The position numbers and the translations under genes are program-made. This document shows positions 37,749-53,317 of a stretch of DNA of 64,000 bases, in pieces; position 1 is the first letter of the stretch, and every line of letters begins with the position of its first letter. The stretch spans positions 13,249,961-13,313,960 of the forward strand of contig NC_135561.1 in the NCBI RefSeq assembly GCF_964340395.1, read 5' to 3'. This DNA comes from Glandiceps talaboti (lineage: Eukaryota; Hemichordata; Enteropneusta; Spengelidae). Below the pieces are notes generated by a model. The model did not search any database and was not told the origin of the DNA. It saw only the letters and a program-made list of their open reading frames with translations.

Positions 37749-38164
37749 TGTGTGTACTTATACTAATGCATGTGGAGCGGAAGTCATGGTGTCGACCAAG
37801 AAAGTGAATGTTCGTTATTTTTATGATGTGCCTATAGGCAGAAATATTCTATTTCAGGTACCCAGAATTCACTGCAGTATGTATTACTAGTCTATAAGAT
37901 ACAACATTCATAACATAGTGCCAGCTACTATCCGGTATACTTTAGACACCAGATAGGGCTGTACAACACAACATATCTTGCGGTCTATGGCTATTCAAAA
38001 TACAGTGTCTTAAACAAACGGTATCAGGGAACAAAGGTAAAGCAAGTTTTATCTTGATTGCATTTCTAGACATCATGGGACATCACCAATATTTGGAGTT
38101 TTAGATCTATTCACACAATTGCCACAAAATGCTGAGGTCAGCTCTGAGAACAAAAAAAGGAAAG

Positions 38165-38400
38165 CTCCAAAAATTGTTTATTTCCCACAATGCCTCACCA
38201 CAGAGTACAGCCAGTCCGGCCCATTCTAAGGCAAATTTGCCAATTTTCATAACTCTTATTTCAGGGAGGTTGTGCGATGCATGATGGGTGAAAATGAGTT
38301 TTCGTGGTCCTCTAAGCATCAAAACATATTTTGCAAAGATAAAACCAGCTTCACTTCTGTTCCCCTTCAATGCCGATATGCTAGAAGCTGATTTCATTAT
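38165..38400. repeat. Dispersed repeat I, copy 1
   Basis: Collinear with 49330-49510. Shared blocks are TTTCCCACAATGCCT / TTTCCCAGAATGCCT, GTACAG..CCAGTC and GGTGAAAATGA. It lies just 3' of the FMN reductase gene. Confidence 0.5.
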
Positions 38401-38506
38401 GAACAACATCTGGAATTGGAAAATTAGGGGCAATCACTTCTGTCAAAGCACTTCTTTTTTTTTTTAGATACAGCACAAATGTTAAATTAAACCAAATGTG
38501 GTGGAT

Positions 38507-42776
<4,270 letters not shown>

Positions 42777-43379
42777 GGTTTTGCAGGTCTCGGAATAACA
42801 CTGTATAACTACGAGCTAATATAACGGGATGACCACACAAGAGGCTATGCACAGTACTGAGCGTGAGTGATAAATGGGGTCATCTTGTACAGCGCCCCCA
42901 TATGACCTGACGGTCCACAATGAGTGTTTGTACAATTCTCGTGTGTAATGTTGTGTATTCGATGACTCGGCACATTCCACTCAATATATAAGAATCCAGT
43001 GTAATACGGTGAGGGATGACTTTGCAAATTTCAAAGACAATCAGCAAAGCAAAATCAGTATTTTTGTATTTATACCTCTAATACTGTCATAAGTATATAG
43101 ACAAACCACAATCCAAAACCATTGCATTGTTATTTTATTATTGAACTTTCAGTAATTACAGGGGGAGGGGTTCAAATCTTTTTTGTTGCATACAATGTCA
43201 CTCCCTCCCCCGATTTGATGTTATAAAAAGTGATCCTTTCTCTAAAATATGACCCTTCCCTAGTTTAAATAGTTAAAAAAAAATTAAAACATGGGTTAAA
43301 TGATGCAGTGGTAAAAAGTGGTATGGGTATCATCATCATCATCGATATCATCATCGATATCACCACCACCACCACCACC

Positions 43380-43412
<33 letters not shown>

Positions 43413-43436
43413 GATATCATCACCACCATCACCACC

Positions 43437-43470
<34 letters not shown>

Positions 43471-43562
43471 TCACAGTCATCATCACCACCATCACCACCA
43501 CCACCACCATCATCATCATCACCACCACCACCATCACAGTCATCATCACCACCACCACCACC

Positions 43563-43629
<67 letters not shown>

Positions 43630-44309
43630 ATGACAACAAATCATTAATTTCAAAGTGTTTCAATGTTTGTATATTTGTGTGGTTTCTTGTTTATCGGACA
43701 CTGTATTTTCTCACTTTTTGTTCATGTGTATTATCTCAAAGTCTGTAACAAATCATCCTCGTCAAGAAAACATTAAAACACATTGTGTTACTGCATTTAT
43801 AGTAACTCTATCTATTGCGGTGTAACATCGAAACATAGCTTAAGTTTTATTGAAATACAACCACACTGCGTATTGCTTCAAATACATTTGTTCGTTAAAA
43901 TGAGCCTCGCTCGTTTCCGCGGCTTGAATCTTCGGCTAGTTTCGTACCTCATCGGGTTTAACTTGAATGTCGTTTCCTTTCTTCGACTTTTCGAACGAAC
44001 TGCCTGAAATCACCAGCGAGGAGTTTTGGTTCTTCCAGTGCTGCGAAGTGACCCCCTTTCGGTATTCGGTTCAGGCTTACAAGATCTGGAAACATCATGT
44101 TGGCACATGCTCTCGGCATATGGTCGGTTTCATATTTAAAGTCGGCAATACCAACTGGTACATTTAGTTGATAACTGTTAATTGAAGATATAAAAGTGTT
44201 TGTACATTAATGTCTGGAACTGTAGTTACAGAACCTCTTGTTGAAAACCTATTCTATCAAACTGTGACGAGGGTTGGTCGAGTTTTAGCTAGTATTTAAG
44301 CTTAGGCCA
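42777..44309. other. Gap between FMN reductase and the truncated epoxide hydrolase
   Basis: Holds the presumed FMN reductase promoter (just right of 42776) and a complex CAC/CAT microsatellite at 43327-43629. I searched both strands here for the missing last exon of the minus-strand epoxide hydrolase (expected GGHF and VPTG motifs) and found none. Confidence 0.5.
43327..43629. repeat. Interleaved (CAC)n/(CAT)n microsatellite
   Basis: About 300 bp of CAC and CAT blocks in alternating runs, with a CGATAT motif four times and CACAGTCATCATCACCAC twice. Confidence 0.95.
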
Positions 44310-44690
44310 AATGAAAAAAAATTGTTTGGTTCCGGTTACCCAACTCCACCTAGTTTTTCACGCCGACCTAAACCTTTTTTAAAAAAAAACATATTCGAGA
44401 AAAATAATAATAAAATCGCGAAAATCGTGAAGTCTCGCAAGAAATAGTGGATGCGGAAACTGACATCAACTTAAAAAGACAATATAAAACTATTCTTCCA
44501 ATCTGTAATGGCTGTACATCTGATAGGAAGAAATAAACAACACAGAGACCATTTGGAAAACAATGGAAAACCTGAACTAGACACTCACACATGAAAAAAA
44601 GATAACAAAATAAAATAAAAAATCTACCTACCCCACCTAATTTAATATTGAATGTAATCGGAAACGCACAATTTTTTTTTACGCCTTATG
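44310..44690 (+). mobile_element. MITE family D, copy 3
   Basis: Ends AAAAAAAATTGTTTGGTTCC and GCACAATTTTTTTTACGCC, interior as in copy 1. It lies immediately 3' of the last recognisable exon of the minus-strand epoxide hydrolase. Confidence 0.85.
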
Positions 44691-44741
44691 AGTGTATCTT
44701 TAGTATATCAAATCATGCCGGCCCTAGTATGCGTCTGCATC

Positions 44742-44844
44742 CAACCACCACCACCACCACCACCACCACCACCACCACCACCACCACCACCACCACCACC
44801 ACCACCACCACAACAACAACAACAACAACAACAACAAACGTACA

Positions 44845-44881
<37 letters not shown>

Positions 44882-44896
44882 AATAAATAAATAAAT
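44742..44896. repeat. (CAC)n-(CAA)n and (AAAT)n microsatellites
   Basis: CAC units to about 44810, CAA units to 44836, then AAAT units at 44846-44896, ending 30 bp before the exon 4 donor of the minus-strand epoxide hydrolase. Confidence 0.95.
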
Positions 44897-44926
44897 ACAG
44901 CTTCTGTCTCTTTAGTAATTTTTTAC

Positions 44927-47900
44927 CTTTGATACTTTGTGAATAATTGTGGTACACCCTCCTTATAGAATCTCATTGCTGACACCATGTTGCCATTGAT
45001 CCAATATATCATAACATTAGTCAGTGCTTCGTCCATTGTGATGTGTTTATGAAATCCGCCATCTTCTAAATCAATGTATGCAGGGTTCGTAGATACAGGG
45101 AACTTTTCAAGCATATAAGCTGCTAACCCTGCAGGTGAATCGGTAAGTCCATGGCCTGAAAACAAATATTTGGGAAAGAAGCAGAGAATATTGATATTTC
45201 TCAGGTAGAATGCACGTTCAGGGCAATATTCCCACAGGGGAAAAATCAAAATTCTTGAATCCTCTCCAAACTTTGTCATATTGTTCCTGGTCCTTTGAAA
45301 TAATAAAATGAATCTAAGGGAAACCATCTTGTTTTCAAGGAAACCACGAATCTTTTATAATCCCATAGATTTTACACAGTATTCGGCAGCCATATTGGAT
45401 TTTACGGCCATATTGGATTCTACGGCCATATTGGATTCTACGGCCGTAATAGATTCCAAATTGACTTAATTTTGATATCATTTTGACCTCTATTTTAAAA
45501 CATTGTATGGTGACCCCATCATTTCCTTCTTTGATCGAACTGATAATGGATTCGAGTTTTCTTTAACAAAGAAAGTAAAAAGGTTTTAAACAGCTCATTC
45601 TACTTTCAAGCCAAGGAAAGAGACTATATTGTTTTCAACGTTGTTTTATATGAAAAACAATTTAGGAATCCACTCCTGAGTATGAATCCTTGCAGTCACG
45701 TTGATTATCCCTTATTGTATTCCATTAAGTAGTCACTATGGATTTTGTTCACTCACACACGTGAACCTGGGATCCATGTACATATACGTGAAATCTAGGT
45801 ATTATCAACTCCAAAATCTCGCATTTAGCGTATACTCAATCAAACATAAATCAAACATGCCAAGTGATACACTTTTGAAAGAACTACACATATTCACAAG
45901 CCCTACTGAATGAATTTCGACAAGCTTGAACTTACCAGTTTTCATACTAGTATAGTAATTTTGTCAATGTTTACGGTAATATATTACATTAGAATCTCAC
46001 TTCTAGCTTAAACAACAACAACAACAACAAAAACAACAACAACAACAAAAACAACAACCACCACCACCACAACAACAACAACAACAACACAGCTGTGAAA
46101 CTATAGCCGAGTTTGTACTCATTTACTGCAAAAATACGATAAATTTAAATACTACAGGACTGTTTAACTCCAGGCCTGTAGAAAATGATAAATTTAGATA
46201 CAGGACTACTTAACTCGTGCAGAAATACGACGCGGGACTGGTTAACTCCCGCAGAAATACGATAAATCTAAATAAGGACTGCTTCATTCCTGCAGAAACA
46301 TCGAATAATGGTAACAAGGCGGGGAGTTTCTTGAAGATTTTAGACACCTGTCTTCTTTCTGTAGTACTGTCGACACCTCGCAAACCAGAGGCCGGGGCAC
46401 ACAAAAAATGTAAACTCCGGGCATATAGCGTACGTTATATATATCGATGCCACAAACCCGGGTCACAAACACGCCTGTGGTTTTACCACGACGTATCCGA
46501 TCCCTAGTTTGCCATGCATTCATTTCCGATCACGAAGCTATCTATAAGTTAACTCACCTAAAGTGTCTGGTCTCGTTGCCTGCAAATGCAAATATCCAGA
46601 CTCACGAAGCATAAAGAAGAATTTTTTGGACACTGGATACAGATAACTCACTTCCTCTTCATCAAAAAAAAGCGAGGGAAAGATACTTCCGATGGCTAGT
46701 TTTAAAAGAAATAATGGCGGCTGTCCTACTGCAAAGTTGGTATGGTAACCTAGAACATGGCTTTGTGTAAAATTAAACGAATAATTAGTTATCAAGTATT
46801 GTTGTCATTACACTGTGTTCACACACTACGGAGGAGCTAAAGGTAAAAAACGTATCGACGCAAAGACACCAATATACAGACCGACAGACAGACAGACCGA
46901 CAGACAGACAGACAGATAAAAACAGATAGACACACTTACAAACAAACAAACAAACAAACAAACAAACAAACAAACAAACAGACAGACCGACAGGCAGACA
47001 TACATACATACATACATACATACATACACACACATACATACATACATACATACACACACACACAAACACGCATATACCTACATACATACCTACATACCTA
47101 CATACATACACACATACATACATACATACATACATACATACATACATACATACATACATACATACATACATACATACATACATACATACATACACACATA
47201 CATACATACATACATACATACATGTACATACATTACAAACAACATAATAAAAACACCAAAAAACATGGGGATTAGGGAAACTGTTAATGATCAACAAAAA
47301 ATTGTGTTACCTTGGCTGGATAAGACTAACACCCACTCCTACAAAACCACCAAAATCACCACCTTGATAATAGTACTTATGGTGGCCAAGTCTCGTCATC
47401 AATTTATCAAACACTCTGGCAGCAGCAATGAAATCAAATCCTATCAACGAGATTAATAATCCATGTCACCATTTTCACTGAAATATGCAGAGTCAAGTAA
47501 AGTACGTTCTGTGTAAACATTGCATAAAGACCGGTAAACTAAAAGGTGCCAGATCGTGGCATAGTACGGCATCGAGTCTGTCCGAATAAATATTGTTGGA
47601 GATTCGTGTTAAAATGAAGCTTGTTCGACAATGTGTGATAAATTATATACATTATGACTTATGTAATGTTTCATCTCCTGAAATATTTGTAATCTTTACT
47701 TTTTGACATCAAGATTTTAATTCTTGATATAAAGTAGTACATCAGTGGCATGACGGTATCTCACCCTGAATTTCTAGCTCTATAAATCACATAAACATAC
47801 AGCCAGTTGTCAAAATCATTCAGCAATTTGATAATTATTGAAACTACCAATTTCTTTTGACAATGTTAAACAGCAGATTACGATTTTGTACTATCGGGGC

Positions 47901-47957
47901 AAGAAAAGGCATTTCATAGACATTGATATGCAGTCGTTAGTGGCGCAACACACTCTT

Positions 47958-48052
<95 letters not shown>

Positions 48053-48820
48053 CGGCTCTGGTCGTAGCCATGCGGAGCGCCAACCAACGACGGTATATAA
48101 CAGGCTAGTTATTCTTGAAAGTCAGAATTTTTATCATAGAAAATACAATCTTTATAGACGAAAGTGGTCAACGAAATACAACATGAATATCTAGGTCACG
48201 TGACTCCGTTATCTACCTGGTTTGTGAGGAGCTTCTGAGAAACCAAATCCAGGTATAGATGGACAAACCACTTCAAAGGCATCATCCTCTGTACCGCCAT
48301 GACTCAAAGGGTCAGTTAACATCGGAATTATCTTGTAGAATTCAACAAACGATCCTGGCCAGCCATGAACCATTAGTAGAGGTTTGATCTTTTCTTTACT
48401 GATACCTTTAGGTTTGGCGTGTATGAAGTGAACCTCGATACCCTCAATTATCGTCTTGTACTGCTCAAATCGGTTCAGCGTTGCTTCATGTTTTCTCCAG
48501 TCGTAACTTGTCTTCCAATAGTCCACAAGGTTCCTCATATAGTTCACATTTGTACCATAGTGAAACTTTGTGCCTTCGATGGCTTCAAAAAACCTCGTGT
48601 TATTCAACCGTTGCTTCAGATCTTCGAGGACCGACTCTTCTACCTTGATAGTAAAAGGTCTGATACTTTCGTCTTCTTTGCCAGCTGGTTTGTCTCCCCG
48701 TCCCCACCAACCATCTCCGTACTCAACGGACTGCATTGGACTGGCGCCGAGATAACAAGTCAGGCACAGTCCGGTAACTATGGCAACAGCTACTGCAAAA
48801 ATTGCGACTTTGAAGCCCAT
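44927..48820 (-). CDS. EPHX1-like: Microsomal epoxide hydrolase paralogue lacking its last exon
   Basis: Alpha/beta-hydrolase expected to turn epoxides into trans-diols at the ER membrane. Exons are 48217-48820, 47311-47440, 46558-46760 and 44927-45155, with in-phase GT/AG junctions and lengths identical to the + strand paralogue. It encodes 388 residues, against about 455 for the family. Visible parts: N-terminal membrane anchor (residues 5-24), YGDGWWGRG (34-42), oxyanion motif HGWPGS (152-157), nucleophile Asp230 in QGGDFGG, and lid tyrosines in ESGY (about 301) and RFYKEG (about 376). The fifth exon, which should carry the catalytic acid and histidine, is absent between exon 4 and the next gene, although a good donor (CAAAG|GTAAAA) follows exon 4. 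Start chosen as MGFKV by alignment with the paralogue; an in-frame ATG 12 codons upstream (48856) is possible. Either a truncated gene or one whose last exon is diverged, displaced or lost in assembly. Confidence 0.85.
45388..45452. repeat. 18-bp tandem repeat, 3-4 copies
   Basis: GCCATATTGGATTCTACG repeats within intron 3 of the minus-strand epoxide hydrolase. Its inverse contains AATATGGC, close to a YY1 core. Confidence 0.85.
46015..46300. repeat. (CAA)n run followed by ~55-bp degenerate tandem repeats
   Basis: CAA units at 46015-46090. Then three to four imperfect units with GAAATACGATAAAT, GGACTG.TTAACTCC and TGCAGAAA blocks. Intronic. Confidence 0.75.
46880..47223. repeat. (CAGA)n/(CAAA)n/(CATA)n compound microsatellite
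   Basis: Three tetranucleotide types in succession, inside intron 2 of the minus-strand epoxide hydrolase. Confidence 0.95.
47961..48050. repeat. (TA)n microsatellite
   Basis: Pure TA run of about 90 bp in intron 1 of the minus-strand epoxide hydrolase. Confidence 0.95.
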
Positions 48821-49329
48821 GATGGAAACTACAGTAAAGAATGAAGAAGTGGACAAATTCGGGATAAGAAAGCCTTTTTAAAGTATAAATTTGCATAAAC
48901 CTGGAAGAATATACGTCCAGACCTTGCTGATGGCCAGTTTACTCTAGATCTGATAAATTATTTTTAAAAATGGAACCGATTGCGAGTGTTTAATGAGAAA
49001 TTAATTGTGCAGGATAAGATTTGTACAGACCACGACACCATGGACATCAGAGATTATTCTTCGAAAATTAAAAGCAACCCCTTTGCTGTTCGTGACGTGA
49101 CTATAGTACTGGACACATTGTATTGAACCATAGATCTTAGACACTATGATCGAACAAAGCTAGACTAAGGAAAGGTTGGTTTTATCTAAAGCTTCAATTA
49201 TTTATAGGATTTGGGGGCCTGGAAAAGTCATTTTTCACCAACCCTGTATCGTGTAACCTCTCTTAAATAGAACTGGTAAATCTGGCTTTGAAGAGGACTG
49301 CTTTACATATGGGTACGAGGCATAATGGG

Positions 49330-49510
49330 TAACAAAGTTAGGAGCCCCCCAATTAATCAATCACTTTGTTTCCCAGAATGCCTTGCCCCAGTGTACAGAG
49401 CCAGTCATTAAATTTTACTGAGGTCTCACGATACAGAATTAATGGTGAAAATGACGTTTATAGTTTGTTCCCTTAGCATAAAATGCAGCTAGGACAACAT
49501 TGCCAGGACA
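49330..49510. repeat. Dispersed repeat I, copy 2
   Basis: Includes TTTCCCAGAATGCCTTGCCC, which also fits a ZNF143-type site. Collinear with 38165-38400. Confidence 0.5.
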
Positions 49511-50801
49511 AAGGATGGCTAATATGCCTTATAATCAAATTTAAGTAGGTCATTTTTTAACCTCAAACAACTAACACGCGATTGTCTTAGTTTTTAAAGC
49601 ATCACAGTAATCAAGCATGTAAGTAGAAATAGGAAAATGATCTCCCAAAAACAGAAACGGGGAAATGGAACAAAAACAGACAAAAAGTTTGCAAATCAAT
49701 GCAGACCAGGCTTATACTGGAACCAAACGAAGACCACCGACCAATTGTGTTGCAAACTCAACTCACTGATAACCGTCGATGACTCTACGGTGAACTGTTG
49801 AACCTTTGCACTCCATTGAGACTACATTCCTAAGGGCAGACGGATGATAGTACTAGTATTTCTTACAAGCATATTCTCCTGCAATTTATAACTAAGATAT
49901 ACCCTCAATCAAACAGGAATTCGTTCGTGACAGTATTAGGACCCACTGAGAGGCTTGGCTATCTGACGCGAGAATGTCATGCATATACTATCGCAGTATC
50001 GGGCAAGTATAGCTAGGTCTCTAGGCTAGTAATGTTACTATATTCTGCTGAACAGAAAGTGTCTTTAAAAATCAGATGTCACCAAATACTGTAGAGTAGG
50101 ACGGCATTGATCATAGACAAGAAGAATTGCTATGCAAATGATGGCCATGCCTATAACGTACTCATATATACAACCTAGTAAGTTTTTACGAATTCGTAGA
50201 CTGGGGCAGTGGTGTAAACATAACAGTGGTACGTAAGGCTGTCCGTTTTTTCAAGATAAGGCAAAAAACATTCGATCTATGATGTGAAAGTTAGTATAAA
50301 TCGGGAACAGAAAATTTACCTTGTAATATGCAAATTAAGTGTTCATAGCCCAAAAGATGCACAGCTGCAATGTACAGATCGCAGACCAAAGAGTTCGTAT
50401 AGTATTGTCACGATGACCTCGGCACGGGGTCATCAAAGAACCCTTAGCTTTGCGAAAATGATATACGAAAACAAACTATGTAGATTCCCTAGGTGACTGA
50501 ATACACATCATGGGTCACTTCGGTCATGATTTAAGTTGCTATATAAGCTATAGTCTAAAATCTAACAACTGACACTGTACTGACTGACGGGGGCAGATAA
50601 TAATGGCCCAAGGAGTTTCTTTTTTATCGGACAACATGAAGTCGTAAAAATTTTAAGTTAGAGTCTGATATCATATTTTATGGATAGTTGTAGGCAGATC
50701 TGCCACTTGTAAAATCTAAGTTAGGGTCCAGAATACAAAAGTAGTACAGAATAATATTAGCTAGAATGATCGAAAATGGATAATTTTGGGCGGGAGTAGT
50801 T

Positions 50802-51137
50802 TTAAAGTGGCCATATGGATGAAGATTGGGTATATATTTTGAATTTTTAAGTTATAAAACAATTTTATCATGGCGTCCTGCTTGAAAATGTGTAACAACA
50901 TAGACGAAGTCCTTGTTTGTAACTCAATACATTGCGAAAAGGTAAAAATTTGCAACATGTTTGTTATTGTACGTACAATAACACAGATTGTACACATTTA
51001 TTATTAACCGTTACGTTTGAACCAATTACAAGGCATATGTTGTTCCACATTGATTTTTTCAAGTGGAAAGCCACGTGATAAAATTATTTCATAAATTAAA
51101 AATCCAAAATAAATACCCAATCGTCATCCATATTGTT
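50802..51137. mobile_element. MITE family A, copy 2
   Basis: Ends TTTAAAGTGGCCATATGGAT and ATCCATATTGTTACTTTATA. Shares the AAGTCCTTGTTTGTAACTCA and TTATAAAACAATTTTATCAT interior with copy 1. Part of the right arm is replaced, making it less symmetric. Confidence 0.8.
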
Positions 51138-51593
51138 ACTTTATATATACTAGTAGTCTAGTAAATCTAAGTTATATCGTCCAAAATTTAAGTTAGACTC
51201 TAGGAATTATCGATAATGAATATTTGTGCCAAGTTGCGTCTTCATGGAGTCACGGGTCGTACGTTAAGTCTTTTGGCTCGGTATGTCCTTACATGTGAAC
51301 TGGCCTATCTACTGACGTACGTTGGCTTAGATGCATTCTCGCAGATTGGCAGAGAAGCTGATACCATAACCAATTGTCATGCCCCCAATGCCAGTGTTCT
51401 TGGACAAGACCGTGACGCAATAGCTATTGAAGACCCCCCCCCCAGGCTGAGAATCGCTTGTTTGGTATATATACATGAATTTAGCTAAAATGTTGTAATA
51501 ATTCCTACAAAATAAAATCAAACATAATGTCATACACATTAATAATATCTTGATCAACAGGTGGTTGGTGTTCTTTTTATTGTCCGTTCAACT

Positions 51594-51632
51594 TTGGAGT
51601 AATTATACTGTATAATTAGTATAATTACTCCA
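51594..51632. repeat. Short hairpin repeat
   Basis: GGAGTAATTATAC and its inverse GTATAATTACTCC flank a ~10-bp loop. Confidence 0.8.
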
Positions 51633-53317
51633 AGGTTCTACTAATACATATCAGTATTAATTATACTAATTAAAAGCCTCGTTCAGAATAGCATTAAAGT
51701 TATATGATGTGAAAAATATATGATCTTATTAGAATGAACGAGATCAATTTCCTCATATTTCAGTTTCTGTATGTCTTGTACTCTTGGGAGAATTTGGAGG
51801 GAAAGGTTCGGACGGAGCTGTCACGTGGCTTTTGACGAAATACATTGTTCTATGGAAATAAAGTCACAACTGTTTACGCAATATCGAAGTCTTTGAGCTG
51901 CATCTATACAATATCCTTCTACATTCCACACGCTAATTCTTTTCAAAATTGGGGACAATGCGCCATCGACGTCGAATCATGTGGACTAGGGTAGTAATCG
52001 GCATGTCGACTTTTAACTTACTTAAATTTGCTGGTATTCACTTCCGCTTGCAAAGTGAATACATTATGCGGTTAATAAAACATGTTATATCGTCGTGGTA
52101 GTTCTTGTATCAATATATATATACTTAATGTGGAAAACACATTTGATATCCCAGCCTTTGCATGACGTCATGATTACGTTTATGTTGAATTCCAAACAGC
52201 GGAATTCGAAATAAATGAATTCTAGATAAATAAGAAATATAACCAAATTCATATATAGTCGATAGTTGACAGATTTAATACCATACTTTATATTTGACAG
52301 CTTGGGGCTCTTTTCTAAAATTGGCACAAAGGGTCAGTCTGGTAAACTTTGACGGGTACCCTATCTCATCTATGTCTCAAACAGTGATAGTGCTAAGAAC
52401 GGCATATCAGTACCTTATACATCACGACCAGTGGTGCAGTGGTCGTACTAGGAGTGGGTGTACTGTTGAGTCGAAGGGCATTGCCAATTTGTAAACACCA
52501 CGTAAGTTACTATTTTAGCAGTCAATTTTTTTCAACAGTCAATTATTTAGCATGTAGGTATTGGTTTAGACAGAGACAGTGGGTCTCCACTGTCTAAGGT
52601 TCAAATGGTTACCTGTGTATATCAAAATAGACATCGGAAAGAACTTCAGCCTCGTCATTCTTTTCGCAGTAACTATATATGGCACGATTGATTAAACAAA
52701 ACCACGAATATTTTTTCAGGTAGCAATTTAAACATCTGTAGATTTACATTATTTTGCAACTTGTAATTTTAAAGGCCAAGGCTTTAATCTCATGTTCACA
52801 CCTTAGTGCTATCGTATCAGTAGAGTTATACAACTGGATAGAATCATTCATAAATCAGGACCAACTTGGCAACTATATTTTTGTGGCTCTGTGAGACAGC
52901 TTTTTTTTCTTCTTTTTTTTGCGCCTGGTCTTATTATCGCTTTTACAAGAGTGATCTACAATGGCACCAGTACCCCTTGGAAAATTTTTTAAAATCATAT
53001 AATTTTAAACAACTACTTTGAGTTTGTTATTTAATTTCGTAAAGTAAAATCTTGTTCAGTTACTAGTAGTCTCTTTCCGGGCCCAATGCACTCACGCGGG
53101 GGGGGGGGGGGGGTAATTCTCCTTTGTATGAGGGACCTTTAATTGGTCACAGGCAGGAAAGAATATTTCTTACTTGTCTGTGCTTTGGTTCATGATATCT
53201 CATTGAGTTAAACGGGACCGGGATGAAGCTAGATAAATCTTGATATTCGAAACCTCTCGACTCAGTACATTGCCACTAACGTAATTAATATTTCATTTTA
53301 TTTCGTCCAGACTCAGA

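Larger units (their letters stand above)
48821..53317. other. Shared 5' region of the two head-to-head epoxide hydrolases
   Basis: A 4.5-kb divergent intergenic region. It contains dispersed repeat I (49330-49510), MITE A copy 2 (50802-51137), a hairpin at 51594-51632 and a 16-base G run near 53098. Promoters for both genes should lie near its ends, but no decisive core-promoter motif was identified. The + gene ATG is preceded by CCAGACTCAGA, whose CAG could be a splice acceptor, so a 5' noncoding exon is possible. Confidence 0.5.

Noticed and set aside
43783-44167. Open frames considered as the missing EPHX1 exon 5 or a separate gene
   Set aside because: They lack the VPTG and GGHF motifs on either strand and resemble no family I know.
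48419-48844. 141-codon + strand ORF across EPHX1-like exon 1
   Set aside because: Antisense shadow of the real coding exon. The same holds for the frames at 53612-53839 and several within 14094-15237.
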